Positions 25,624 through 34,659 of a stretch of 64,000 nt of DNA are shown in pieces. The position numbers and the translations under genes are program-made. The stretch comes from Actinomadura citrea (GTDB lineage Bacteria > Actinomycetota > Actinomycetes > Streptosporangiales > Streptosporangiaceae): positions 8,348,669 to 8,412,668 of the forward strand of contig NZ_JACCBT010000001.1 of the NCBI RefSeq assembly GCF_013409045.1, in the 5' to 3' direction. Below the pieces are notes generated by a model that searched no databases, was not told the DNA's origin, and was given only the letters and a program-made list of their open reading frames with translations. Position 1 is the first letter of the stretch; the number at the start of each line of letters is the position of its first letter.

Positions 25624-26658
25624 ATGAACCGGGAGGTGACGATGCGGGTCATACCGCGCCGTAACAGGGGTCGTCAGCGAAACGAGGAACCCGCACCCGC
25701 CCCGACGCCTCCCGCCTCGTCCGCCGAACCGGCGACCCCGGCCAAGAGCTCGACGTGGCCGCCCCCGCCCTCCCCGCTCATCCCCGAAGACGCCGCCGAG
25801 ACGACGCGGCCCCAACCGACGACGCGGCCTGGAACTCCCGCCTCCGTCCCGCCCGGCGAGACCGTCCCGCCCGGCGACACCCGTCCCCTGAAGGCCGGGC
25901 CTGAGCCGGGCCGCGACCCCGCCGAGGCGTTGGGTCAGGAGAGCCTGCGCGACGGAGGCCGGCGCTCCCGGGCCACGACGGCCGTTCTGCCCGCGGCCAC
26001 CCGACCGCCGGGCACGGAGGCCGAAAGGCGGCGGGCGCGGGCCGCGCAGCGGCAGCGGGAAGCCGCGGAGATGAAGCGGAGCCGGGCGGCGCGGCGGCAG
26101 GGCCGCGCGTACCGGGAGGTCGCGCCCGCGAGAGCCGCCGACCAGCACCGGTCGGCGCTGCTGGTCATGGTGCTCACGCTGGGGCTGCTGATCGCGGCCG
26201 TCGCGGTGACCGGCGGGATGATCGCGTCCTCGATGCGGACGCGCCCGGTGACGCTGGCCGCCCCGCTGCACATCTACCCGGTCGCGCAGGTGCTGCCGGG
26301 GCAGTGCCCCGCCGGGACGCAGGGCATCACCGGACAGGCCGCCACCGGGTTGACCTGCTACCGGCTCACCCAGGGGATCGCGATCCACAAGGTCGCCGAC
26401 CTGCGCGTGCAGAAGTCGCGGGTGAAGCCGGGCGGGTACGACGTGGCGGTGACGCTGCGGCCCGGGGACCGCCGCGCGTTCGCCAAGCTGACCCGCGCGA
26501 CGGTCGGCCGCGACCTGGCCTTCGTCGTCCGCGACCGCCTGGTCACGCTGCCGCGCGTCGACATGGCCATCACCGACGGAAAGGTCGTGGTCACCGGCTC
26601 CCCCGACCGCACCTCCGCGAACGCCCTGGTCCGCCAGCTCAAGGGCCGCGCGAGCTGA
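25624..26658 (+). CDS. Single-span membrane protein with SecD P1-head-like outer domain
   Basis: 344 residues. The first 100 are Pro/Thr-rich, then a charged Arg/Ala/Glu helix (about 125-165, AERRRARAAQRQREAAEMKR), one membrane segment (ALLVMVLTLGLLIAAVAVTG) and a roughly 140-residue outer domain. The outer domain's pattern YDVAVTLRPGDRRAFAKLTR followed by VGRDLAFVVRDRLVTLPRV closely resembles the P1 head subdomain of SecD. ATG 25624 has GAGGAG five bases upstream; ATG 25642 is possible. Directly after its stop comes the structured repeat. A role in protein export is only suggested by the fold. Confidence 0.72.
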   Translation: MNREVTMRVIPRRNRGRQRNEEPAPAPTPPASSAEPATPAKSSTWPPPPSPLIPEDAAETTRPQPTTRPGTPASVPPGETVPPGDTRPLKAGPEPGRDPAEALGQESLRDGGRRSRATTAVLPAATRPPGTEAERRRARAAQRQREAAEMKRSRAARRQGRAYREVAPARAADQHRSALLVMVLTLGLLIAAVAVTGGMIASSMRTRPVTLAAPLHIYPVAQVLPGQCPAGTQGITGQAATGLTCYRLTQGIAIHKVADLRVQKSRVKPGGYDVAVTLRPGDRRAFAKLTRATVGRDLAFVVRDRLVTLPRVDMAITDGKVVVTGSPDRTSANALVRQLKGRAS

Positions 26659-26660
26659 TT

Positions 26661-26803
26661 GCGTTTCTCTCCTCCTTCGGGCCTGGAGGCCCTCCATCGT
26701 CGAGAAACGCGGGGCGATCGCTGGCATCGCTCCGACTCGCCTTGCGGCTCGCTGCGCGATCAGATTCTTGCTTCGCTCGAATCTGCCTTCGGACGCGATC
26801 GCG
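26661..26803 (+). repeat. Structured dispersed repeat, copy 1
   Basis: An element of about 140 bases, starting two bases after the preceding stop codon. A 9-bp stem (gcgtttctc at 26661-26669, gagaaacgc at 26702-26710) encloses a 32-base loop that itself contains the palindrome ggcctggaggcc. Then comes a 91-base block (26713-26803) that begins and ends with gcgatcgc and contains agattc...gaatct. Copy 2 lies inverted at 55375-55516: the 91-base block matches at 90 of 91 positions while the 9-bp stem differs by four compensated pairs. Weaker similarity continues for about 50 bases. Both copies sit right after a gene end. Confidence 0.85.
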
Positions 26804-26860
26804 ACCCTTGAGGTTGTTGCGGGGTTGCTGTACGGGCCTGGGTCGTTGCGCGGCTTGTTC

Positions 26861-27682
26861 TTACGGCAGCGCTTCTCCGTGGAGGGCCTGGATCTCCAGT
26901 TCGACCTTCAGGCTCTCGCCTACCAGGGAGATGCCCGCTTCCACGATCTGGTTGAAGCGGATGGCGAAGTCCTTGCGGGGCAGTTCGGCGGTGGCGCGGA
27001 AGGCGGCGCGGGTGCCGCCCCACGGGTCCGGGCCGGTGCCGAGGTAGGTCATGTCGAGGTCGACGGGCTGGGTGATGCCGTTGAGGGTGAGGTGGCCGTG
27101 CACCGTCCAGCGGTCGGGTCCGATGCTGGTCAGGCCGTGGCCCTCGTAGGTGAGGGCGGGGTGGACGTCGGCGTTCAGGAAGTCGGCCGAGCGCAGGTGG
27201 TCATCGCGCATCTTGTTGCCGGTCTCGATGGACGCCGCCTCGATGCGCGCGGTCACGCGGGAGTTCTCCACCGGCTCGGTGATCTCGACGCGTCCCTCGA
27301 AGGCGGCGAACCGGCCGCGGACGCTGGACAGGCCGATGTGCTGCGCGACGGCGCCGATGTTGGAGTGCGCCGGGTCGATCGTCCAGATGCCGGGCGGCGG
27401 GAGCTCGGCGCCGCCCGCCCGGCCGAGCACGACCTTCCCGATGTCGGCGGTGCCCGCGCCGGACACGATCATCGTGGCGGCGGCCGGATGGAACCCCATG
27501 GCCGTCACGATCACCGTGTAGGTGCCGGCGGGCAGCGGGCCGGCGGCGAGCACGCCGTCCTCCCCGGTCTGCTCGCGCGCGACCTGGTCGCCCGCCAGGT
27601 TCATGACCGTGACGATGGCGTGCCGCACCGCCCAGCCGTCCTTCGTCCGCACCGTTCCGCGCAGACCTCGGTTCGCGTCCAT
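26861..27682 (-). CDS. YceI family protein with N-terminal carboxypeptidase-regulatory-like domain
   Basis: 273 residues. Residues 1-85 form a small beta-sandwich of the carboxypeptidase-regulatory type (GLRGTVRTKDGWAVRHAIVT, PAGTYTVIVTAMGF). Residues 98-270 are a complete YceI lipocalin-like barrel (WTIDPAHSNIGAVAQHIGLS, then LNADVHPALTYEG, then HGHLTLNGITQPVDLDM), which binds isoprenoid-type lipids in known structures. No signal peptide, so it is probably cytoplasmic. ATG 27682 lies 70 bases downstream of the MFS fusion, whose C-terminus carries three domains of the same sandwich type, so the two are likely one operon and functionally linked. Confidence 0.85.
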   Translation of the reverse strand: MDANRGLRGTVRTKDGWAVRHAIVTVMNLAGDQVAREQTGEDGVLAAGPLPAGTYTVIVTAMGFHPAAATMIVSGAGTADIGKVVLGRAGGAELPPPGIWTIDPAHSNIGAVAQHIGLSSVRGRFAAFEGRVEITEPVENSRVTARIEAASIETGNKMRDDHLRSADFLNADVHPALTYEGHGLTSIGPDRWTVHGHLTLNGITQPVDLDMTYLGTGPDPWGGTRAAFRATAELPRKDFAIRFNQIVEAGISLVGESLKVELEIQALHGEALP

Positions 27683-27752
27683 CAACGACCCGCACTCCAG
27701 GTTCCGTGTCTCGTGGCCGCCGCCTGCGGCGGCCCGGGCTCGCTCGTGTCGG

Positions 27753-30356
27753 TCACTCGTCGGGGTAGCCGAGCTTCAGGTCGTGATCGTCCAGCCCGCC
27801 GCCGGACAGCGACAGACCGGTCGCGACCGGAGGATATCCGGACGCGATCATCGTGTACTGGCCGCCGGTGAGGTCGGTGAAGGCGTACTCGCCGTCCGAT
27901 CCGGTGATGACCATGGCGATGACGTTGCCGGCGGCGTCGACGAGCGTGACCCGCGCCTCGCCGACCGGCTCGCCCGCCTCGTTGCGGACCGTTCCGCGGA
28001 TCCGGGCGCCGGGCGGCATCTCCACGTCCATCCGCGTCTGGCCGTTCCCCGTCACCTCCACCGGCATCGCGACCGGGCGGTGCGCGGCGGCGCTGACGGC
28101 GAGCGTGTAGGCGCCGGACATGAGGTCGGAGAACGTGTAGCGGCCGTCGGCGTCGCTGCGGCCGGTGCCGACGACGTCGCCGCGCACGTCGGTGATGACG
28201 ACCATCGCGTTCACGATGGGGGTGCCGTCCGCGCTGCGGACCGTTCCGGCGAGGCCGCCGCTGCCGGCCAGCAGCAGGTCGAACTCGATCGGCCGGTCGC
28301 CGACGACGAGGGTCGCGGCCTGCGGCTCGTGCCCGCCGGTGGCAGCGATCAGCACGTAGCTGCCGGGGCCCGGCGTCGGCAGCGCGTACCGCCCGTCCTC
28401 CCGCGTGGTCGCCCGGGCGAGCTGGTGGCCGTCGACGCCGATGAGGGTGAGGGCGGCGGACGGGACGGGCTCCCCGTCGCGGGTCCGCACCACGCCGCGC
28501 ACCGGGACGCCGCCGTTGGCGTCCTGCTCGATCTGCTGGGCGAGGAGCTTCGCCCGGGCCGCCAGCTCCGTGGCGGCCGGGGCCGCCGCCGCATGGGCGG
28601 GCGCCTCCGGCGGGGCCGGGTGCGCGGCGGCCGGGGCGAAGCGGCCGTCGTCCAGGTGGCCGTTGCCGCGCGCGTGGCGGCCCGCGCCGACCGCGGCGGC
28701 CGCGCCCGTCCGCACCGCCGCCGACGGCGGGCGCACGACGCCGCTCTCCGCGGGGACGTCGGTCAGGGGCGCCTCGGGCGGCGGCGCGTCCTTGCCGCGG
28801 TGCGCCGAGCCGCGCAGCGGGTGCTCCTTCAGCGCGAGCATCGCGAGGAAGCCGACCAGGGCGACGGGGATGCCGACGAGGAAGACGGTCTCCAGGGAGT
28901 CGGTGAAGGCGTCCTGGATGATGCTCCTGACCTGCGGAGGAAGCTTGCTGATCTCCTCCGGCGAGCCGAGGTCGGACGCGCCGCCGCCGGCCGGCACGGG
29001 AATGCCCGCCGAGCGGAAGCCGCTGGTGATCTCGTCCGCGACCCGGTTGGTGAGGATCGCGCCGAAGGCGGCCACGCCCATCGCGCCGCCGAGGTTGCGG
29101 AAGAACGAGACGCCGGACGTCGTCGAGGCGAGGTCGGCGGGCGCGGCGGCGTTCTGCGCGGCGAGGATGAGGATCTGCAGGCTGAGGCCCATTCCGACGC
29201 CGAGGACGGCCAGGTCGGCGCCGACGATGACCTTGGGCGAGTCGGTGTGCAGCAGCGACAGCAGGTACAGCCCGCCGGCGACGCACAGCAGCCCGACCAC
29301 CGGGAAGATCTTGTAGCGGCCCGTCCGGGTGACGACCTGGCCGGAGCCGGTGGAGGTGACGAGCATCCCGACGACCAGCGGCAGCGTCATCAGGCCGGAC
29401 GTCGTCGGGCTCATCCCCTTGACGATCTGCAGGTACTGCGGCATGTAGATCATCACGCCGAACATCGCCATGCCGACGCAGACGGAGACGAACGAGGTCA
29501 GCAGGAACGTGGGGTTGCGGAACAGCCGGGGCGGCAGGATCGGGTCGCGCGCGACGCGCTCGGCGACGATCGCCAGCACGAGCAGCAGGGCGGCGGCGCC
29601 GAGCAGGATGTAGGTCCACTGGGAGTTCCACTCGAACTCCGTCCCGCCCATGGACAGCACCAGCATCAGCACGGCGGCGCTGCCGGTGATGGTGAACGCG
29701 CCGAACACGTCGATGCGGGTGTCGCGGCGCACCTTCGGCAGCTTGAGGACCTTCTGGATGACGAAGAACGCGACGACCGCGAGCGGCACGCACACGTAGA
29801 AGCACCAGCGCCAGCCGAGGCTGTCGGCGTCCACGATGAACCCGCCGAGCAGCGGCCCGGCGACGGTCGAGACGCCGAACACCGCGCCCATGAACCCGGC
29901 GTAGCGGCCGCGCTGCCGGGGCTCGACGACGTCCCCGAGGATGACCTGGGCCAGTGCCGACAGGCCGCCGACGCCGAGGCCCTGGAACGCGCGGGCCGCG
30001 ATGAGCTGGCCGATGTTCTGCGACAGCCCCGCGCCCACCGAGGCCGCCACGAAGATGAGCAGGGCGGTCTGGAACATGAGCTTGCGGCCGGCGATGTCCG
30101 ACAGCTTGCCCCACAGCGGCGTGGACGCGGTCATGGTCAGCAGCGACGCGCTCGCGACCCAGGAGAGCTTGTCCTGGCCGCCGAGGTCCCCGACGATCGT
30201 CGGCAGCGCCGTGGCGACCACCGACGTCGAGATCATCGACGTCAGCATCGCCATCATCAGGCCGGCGAGGATCTCCAGGATCTGACGGTGCGTGTACTGC
30301 GGTCTCGCTGGCTCTGGCGCCGCCGGGCCGTGCGACGCCACGCTCGCTTGAGCCAC
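27753..30356 (-). CDS. MFS (DHA2/EmrB-type) exporter fused to three carboxypeptidase-regulatory-like domains
   Basis: 867 residues from GTG 30356. The first about 510 residues are a 14-helix drug/proton antiporter: LWGKLSDIAGRKLMFQTALL (motif A), RAFQGLGVGGLSALAQ, and GVSTVAGPLLGGFIVD (motif C of exporters). After a Pro/Ala linker and a short helix (about 590-620) come three tandem beta-sandwich units of about 80 residues, each starting like VRGVVRTRDGEPVPSAALTL, LAGTVRSADGTPIVNAMVV or IRGTVRNEAGEPVGEARVTL and ending with a YALP/YTFS/YAFT strand. An in-frame ATG at 30398 lies inside the palindrome between this gene and the divergent TetR gene and lacks a ribosome binding site, so GTG 30356 is preferred. 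Confidence 0.87.
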   Translation of the reverse strand: MAQASVASHGPAAPEPARPQYTHRQILEILAGLMMAMLTSMISTSVVATALPTIVGDLGGQDKLSWVASASLLTMTASTPLWGKLSDIAGRKLMFQTALLIFVAASVGAGLSQNIGQLIAARAFQGLGVGGLSALAQVILGDVVEPRQRGRYAGFMGAVFGVSTVAGPLLGGFIVDADSLGWRWCFYVCVPLAVVAFFVIQKVLKLPKVRRDTRIDVFGAFTITGSAAVLMLVLSMGGTEFEWNSQWTYILLGAAALLLVLAIVAERVARDPILPPRLFRNPTFLLTSFVSVCVGMAMFGVMIYMPQYLQIVKGMSPTTSGLMTLPLVVGMLVTSTGSGQVVTRTGRYKIFPVVGLLCVAGGLYLLSLLHTDSPKVIVGADLAVLGVGMGLSLQILILAAQNAAAPADLASTTSGVSFFRNLGGAMGVAAFGAILTNRVADEITSGFRSAGIPVPAGGGASDLGSPEEISKLPPQVRSIIQDAFTDSLETVFLVGIPVALVGFLAMLALKEHPLRGSAHRGKDAPPPEAPLTDVPAESGVVRPPSAAVRTGAAAAVGAGRHARGNGHLDDGRFAPAAAHPAPPEAPAHAAAAPAATELAARAKLLAQQIEQDANGGVPVRGVVRTRDGEPVPSAALTLIGVDGHQLARATTREDGRYALPTPGPGSYVLIAATGGHEPQAATLVVGDRPIEFDLLLAGSGGLAGTVRSADGTPIVNAMVVITDVRGDVVGTGRSDADGRYTFSDLMSGAYTLAVSAAAHRPVAMPVEVTGNGQTRMDVEMPPGARIRGTVRNEAGEPVGEARVTLVDAAGNVIAMVITGSDGEYAFTDLTGGQYTMIASGYPPVATGLSLSGGGLDDHDLKLGYPDE

Positions 30357-30394
30357 CCTGCCCCCACAACTCCGATGAATTACCTGTGCTTTGC

Positions 30395-30407
30395 ACATAC
30401 TGTATGT
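30395..30407. promoter_or_regulatory. Palindromic operator candidate for the TetR regulator
   Basis: acatac-t-gtatgt is a perfect inverted repeat in the AT-rich gap between the exporter and the TetR gene. A promoter-like ttgttt, 17 bases, taatgg lies beside it at about 30414-30442, reading toward the TetR gene. Position and symmetry suggest the regulator controls both genes. Confidence 0.45.
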
Positions 30408-30476
30408 AGACGCTTGTTTACTTGCAACTCAGGCAATAATGGACACCGACTGTAACGGCGACCGGGGGCTAGCGGA

Positions 30477-31085
30477 ATGCGGGGCGAGGAACAGGCCGGC
30501 GGCGCGGCCGCGCGGCGGCGCAAGCGCGACCGGGAGGCCACCCGGCGCCGCATCCTGGGCGCCGCCCGCGACCTGTTCGGGGAGCACGGCTACGACGGCG
30601 TCACCGTCCGCATGATCGCCGCGCGCGCCGAGGCGAACACGGCGCTGGTCCACCGGTACTTCGGGTCCAAGCCGGCGCTGTTCGGCGAGGTGCTGGCCGG
30701 GGAGTCGGTGATCCGCGGCGTCATCGCGGGCGCCCCCGAAGGGCTGCCGCGCCGGCTCGCCGAGCACTTCGTCCGGCATGTCGACCAGCGCTCGGTCACC
30801 GCCATGTCCCGGATACTGGACCGGTCGGCGGGCCACCCCGAGGTCAAGGAGATCCTGCTCCGCTACCTGGAGGACGTGATCGTCCAGCCGATGGTGGCGC
30901 AGCTGGAGGGGCCCGACGCGCGGGCACGGGCGCTGCTCGCGTCCACGATCATCATGGGCGGCGGGCCGGTGCGGCGCCTGGTCGGCCTCGGCGACCTGCG
31001 CGCCGCCGACCCCGCCGATCTCACCGACCGCCTCACCGCGATGTTCACCGCCGCCCTCGCCCCGCCCGTCCACCGCGAGACGTAG
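30477..31085 (+). CDS. TetR/AcrR family transcriptional regulator
   Basis: 202 residues. The N-terminal helix-turn-helix domain spans about residues 18-70: ATRRRILGAARDLFGEHGYD, then VTVRMIAARAEANTALVHRY with the typical F-GSKPALF ending. The C-terminal part is the all-helical ligand/dimer domain. ATG 30477 is preceded by a G-rich stretch. It is divergent from the MFS exporter fusion, the common arrangement for a local repressor induced by the exported compound. The ligand is unknown. Confidence 0.92.
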   Translation: MRGEEQAGGAAARRRKRDREATRRRILGAARDLFGEHGYDGVTVRMIAARAEANTALVHRYFGSKPALFGEVLAGESVIRGVIAGAPEGLPRRLAEHFVRHVDQRSVTAMSRILDRSAGHPEVKEILLRYLEDVIVQPMVAQLEGPDARARALLASTIIMGGGPVRRLVGLGDLRAADPADLTDRLTAMFTAALAPPVHRET

Positions 31086-31174
31086 CTCCCGGGGGCCGCG
31101 TACCCCGGTGGGAGCAGGCAAGATCGGCTTCGGGGCGGAGCGGGCGGGCGCGGGGCGCGCATAGGGTTCTGGTC

Positions 31175-33649
31175 ATGGGGCGGGCGGGCGCGCTCAGGGC
31201 GCGGTGGGACAGGACGGGACGGCCCGCGCGCTGGGCGTCGGCAGCGGTCGCCGTGGCACTGGCGGGCGGGGCCGCGGCCTGGGGGGCGACGGCCGACGGC
31301 GACGCCCGCGTCCAGACCTCCGAACAGCGCGTCAACGTCGTCGACGGGCCGAAGGACGACCAGCGCGTCACGCTCGACACGACGTTCTACAAGCCGGTCG
31401 GACGGGCCAAGGGCCCGGCGGTCCTGCTGGGACACGGCTTCGGCGGCACCAAGCGGGACGTCGCCGGCGAGGCGCGCGACCTCGCCCGCGCCGGATACGC
31501 GGTGCTGGCCTGGTCGGCGCGGGGTTTTGGGCGCTCGACCGGTGAGATCGCCCTCAACTCGCCCGACTACGAGGTGAAGGACGCCCGGCAGCTGATCGAC
31601 TGGCTGGCGCGGCGGCCGGAGGTCCGGCTCGACGGCCCCGGCGACCCCCGCGTCGGGATGGCGGGCCAGTCCTACGGCGGCGCGATCGCGCTGATGACCG
31701 CCGCCTACGACCGGCGGGTGGACGCCATCGCGCCGCAGATCACCTGGAACAGCCTCTCCGACGCGCTCTTCCCTGACTCCGCCTCCGGCGCGAAACCGAC
31801 GGACGGCGTGTTCAAGAAGCTGTGGGCGGGACTGTTCTTCACCGGCAGCGCGGAACGAACGGCCTGCGGGCGATTCCTGCCGTCCGTGTGCGACATGTAC
31901 CAGGAGGTGGCGGAGAAGGGCCGTCCCACCGAATCGGCGATCGCCATACTGCGGCGGTCGAGCCCCGCATCCGTCGCCGACCGGATCAGGGTGCCGACGC
32001 TGCTCGTCCAGGGGCAGTCCGACTCGTTGTTCCCGCTCGACCAGGCCGACGCCAACGCGCGGGCGATCGCGCGGAACGGCGCACCGGTGTCGGTGGTGTG
32101 GTTCCAGGGCGGGCACGACGGCGGCGACCCGGAGACCGCGCGGGTCGAGGGGCTCGTGCGCGACTTCTTCGACGCCCGGCTCATGCGGTCGTCGATGCCT
32201 TCCTCGGACGGGTTCACGGTGACGCGGGCGGGCGGCCTCGACTCCTCCACCCAGGCGGTCGTCGTGGACGAGGCGTCGACGGGGCGGTATCCGGGTCTTT
32301 CCGGTGGTGCGTCGGCCCAGCCGCTGACCGGGCGCGAGCAGACGATCTTCAATCCGGCGGGCGGATCGCCCGCGTCGATCTCCGCTCTGCCGGGGTTGGG
32401 GGCGCTCGGATCCCTGGGCGGGTCGCTGGGAGGCTCCCTGGGCGGGCAGCTGCCTTCGGACATGCCAGGGCAGACCGCCACGTTCGAGACCCGTCCGCTG
32501 GACCGTCCGCTGTGGCTGACGGGCGCCCCGACCGTCCGGCTCAAGGTCAGCGGGGACGGGCCGCTGTTCGCGAAGCTCTACGACGTCTCGCCGGGCGGGG
32601 CCGCCGCTCCGGCGCGGCGGCTGGCGGCGCCGTTCCGGGTGTCCGGCGGCGAGGTCACGGTGACGCTTCCGGCGATGGACTACCGCTTCGACCGCGGGCA
32701 CCGGCTCCGGCTGGTCGTCGCCACCACCGACATGGGCTTCGCGACGCCTGCCGCGCCGTCGTCCTACAAAGTGCAGGTGGTGTCGCCGCTGACCGTCCCG
32801 TCCGTCCCGTCGTTGAAGGCCGCACCGGCGCCCCTGCCCGTCTGGGTGTGGGCTCTGCCCGTCGCCGCCGTCGCATTGGCGCTCGCCATCCTTCTCCCTG
32901 GACGCCGTAGGCGCGACGTCGAAACGGACAGCGACGTGCCCCTGGAGATATCGGGGCTGACGAAGGCCTACAAGAACGGGCATCTCGCCGTCTCCGACCT
33001 GTCGTTCCGGGTGGAGAAGGGCCAGGTGCTGGGACTCCTGGGTCCGAACGGTGCAGGAAAGACGACGACGCTGCGCATGTTGATGGGCCTGATCCATCCA
33101 GACTCCGGCTCGATCCGCATCTTCGGGCACCGCGTGTACCCGGGCGCACCTGTACTGTCCCGCCTTGGCTCCTTTGTAGAGGGGCCCGGGTTCCTGCCCC
33201 ACCTCTCGGGCCGCGACAACCTGGACCTCTACTGGCGCGCCACCGGCCGTCCCCTGGACGAGGCCCACTTGGACGAGGCGCTGCAGATAGCCAACCTGGG
33301 TTCGGCACTGGACCGGGCCGTCCGCACGTACTCGCAGGGGATGCGACAGCGTCTCGCCATAGCGCAGGCCATGCTCGGGCTGCCGGACCTCCTCGTCCTG
33401 GACGAGCCCACCAACGGCCTCGACCCGCCCCAGATCCGCGAGATGCGGGAGGTACTCGTCCGGTACGCGGCGGCCGGTCGGACGGTCATCGTCTCCAGCC
33501 ACCTGCTCGCCGAGGTCGAGCAGACCTGCACGCACGCCGTCGTCATGGCGGGCGGCCGCCGCGTCGCCGCCGGCCCGGTCGCCGAGATCACCGGGTCCGG
33601 CCGCCGCCTGGAGGACGCGTTCCTGGAGATCATCGGGGAGGGCTCATGA
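31175..33649 (+). CDS. S15-type alpha/beta hydrolase fused to an ABC transporter ATPase
   Basis: 824 residues in one frame. Residues 20-40 are a signal anchor. Residues 60-350 are an X-Pro dipeptidyl-peptidase/CocE-type hydrolase: nucleophile Ser166 in GMAGQSYGGA, then QGQSDSLFP (Asp) and FQGGHDGG (His). Residues 360-560 include a Gly/Ser-rich linker and the beta-rich C-terminal domain of S15 enzymes (LRLVVATTDMGF). A membrane helix at about 565-588 (VWVWALPVAAVALALAIL) leads to a cytosolic ABC ATPase: Walker A GPNGAGKT at 623-630, signature YSQGMRQR near 719, Walker B LLVLDEP near 738. The next gene is the permease, overlapping by four bases. Confidence 0.9.
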   Translation: MGRAGALRARWDRTGRPARWASAAVAVALAGGAAAWGATADGDARVQTSEQRVNVVDGPKDDQRVTLDTTFYKPVGRAKGPAVLLGHGFGGTKRDVAGEARDLARAGYAVLAWSARGFGRSTGEIALNSPDYEVKDARQLIDWLARRPEVRLDGPGDPRVGMAGQSYGGAIALMTAAYDRRVDAIAPQITWNSLSDALFPDSASGAKPTDGVFKKLWAGLFFTGSAERTACGRFLPSVCDMYQEVAEKGRPTESAIAILRRSSPASVADRIRVPTLLVQGQSDSLFPLDQADANARAIARNGAPVSVVWFQGGHDGGDPETARVEGLVRDFFDARLMRSSMPSSDGFTVTRAGGLDSSTQAVVVDEASTGRYPGLSGGASAQPLTGREQTIFNPAGGSPASISALPGLGALGSLGGSLGGSLGGQLPSDMPGQTATFETRPLDRPLWLTGAPTVRLKVSGDGPLFAKLYDVSPGGAAAPARRLAAPFRVSGGEVTVTLPAMDYRFDRGHRLRLVVATTDMGFATPAAPSSYKVQVVSPLTVPSVPSLKAAPAPLPVWVWALPVAAVALALAILLPGRRRRDVETDSDVPLEISGLTKAYKNGHLAVSDLSFRVEKGQVLGLLGPNGAGKTTTLRMLMGLIHPDSGSIRIFGHRVYPGAPVLSRLGSFVEGPGFLPHLSGRDNLDLYWRATGRPLDEAHLDEALQIANLGSALDRAVRTYSQGMRQRLAIAQAMLGLPDLLVLDEPTNGLDPPQIREMREVLVRYAAAGRTVIVSSHLLAEVEQTCTHAVVMAGGRRVAAGPVAEITGSGRRLEDAFLEIIGEGS

Positions 33650-34476
33650 CCGCCTACCACGTCCGGCGCACCCTTCCGCTGCGGGTCGAGGCCGTCCGGC
33701 AGTTCCGGCGCCGCCGCACGCTGGTGGCCTTCGCGTTCCTGCTCGTCCTGCCCTGGGTGCTGGTCGGCGCGTTCAAGATCGGCGGAGATCCGGGCCCGGA
33801 CGGCGTCCCCAGCCTGGTCGACGTCGCCACGTCGTCCGCGCTGAACTTCGCCCTGTTCGCCCTGTTCGTCTCGACCGGTTTCCTGCTGGTGGTCGCGGTC
33901 GCCCTGTTCTGTGGTGACACGGTGGCGAGCGAGGCGGGCTGGTCGTCCCTGCGCTACCTGCTCGCCGCGCCCGTGCCGCGCGCCCGGCTGCTGCGCCAGA
34001 AACTGATCGTCGCCCTCTCCTACGCGGTCGTCGCCGTCGTCAGCCTGCCGCTGATGTCGCTCGTCGCGGGGACGGCCGGGTTCGGCTGGGGCGACGTCGA
34101 GCTCCCGACCGGCGGCACCGTCCCGGTGAGCACCGCGCTCGGCCGCATGGCGATCATCATCGGCTACTCCCTCGTCGCACAGCTCGTCGTCGCCGCCCTG
34201 GCGTTCCTGCTCTCGGTGACGACGGACTCCCCCCTCGGCGCGGTCGGCGGCGCGGTGGGGCTCGTCATCGTCAGCAACATCCTGGACGCCGTCACCGCGC
34301 TCGGCTCCTGGCGCGACTTCCTCCCGACGCACTGGATGTACTCCTGGATGGACGCCCTGCAGCCCGAGATCCAGTGGGCGGGCATGGCCAAGGGCGCCGC
34401 CATCTCCGTCTCCTACGCCGCCGTCCTGTTCGCGCTGGCCTTCCGCCGCTTCCGGACGCGCGACATCGTCTCCTGA
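33646..34476 (+). CDS. ABC transporter permease (ABC-2 type)
   Basis: 276 residues with six hydrophobic segments (near residues 30-50, 65-90, 118-142, 165-190, 195-215 and 250-270). The cytoplasmic N-terminus (VRRTLPLRVEAVRQFRRRR) and the CGDTVASEAGWSSLRYLLAA loop are typical of ABC-2 permeases that pair with a separate ATPase. ATG 33646 overlaps the stop of the hydrolase-ATPase fusion (ATGA), so the two are made together. Substrate unknown; with an outward hydrolase tethered to its ATPase, a peptide or ester substrate is conceivable but unproven. Confidence 0.87.
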   Translation: MTAYHVRRTLPLRVEAVRQFRRRRTLVAFAFLLVLPWVLVGAFKIGGDPGPDGVPSLVDVATSSALNFALFALFVSTGFLLVVAVALFCGDTVASEAGWSSLRYLLAAPVPRARLLRQKLIVALSYAVVAVVSLPLMSLVAGTAGFGWGDVELPTGGTVPVSTALGRMAIIIGYSLVAQLVVAALAFLLSVTTDSPLGAVGGAVGLVIVSNILDAVTALGSWRDFLPTHWMYSWMDALQPEIQWAGMAKGAAISVSYAAVLFALAFRRFRTRDIVS

Positions 34477-34659
34477 TCCCGGACACGTTCCGCGGTCCTC
34501 CGGACGCGAACCGTGGATCATTACTCCCCGAAAACCGGTCGAACAGGCAGTGTCGGTGACATAAGCTCAGCGAACCTCGTCCGGCCCGGCCGCGTCATAC
34601 GAGGTAAACGGCTCGATCCCCGGGTTTTAAAGGCAGCCCGGCGGGGGGAGATGATCACC

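Noticed and set aside
27522..30455. A 977-codon open frame on the plus strand opposite the MFS exporter
   Set aside because: It is the antisense shadow of a high-GC gene; its composition is Arg/Gly/Ala-rich and low-complexity, while the minus strand gives a clear transporter.
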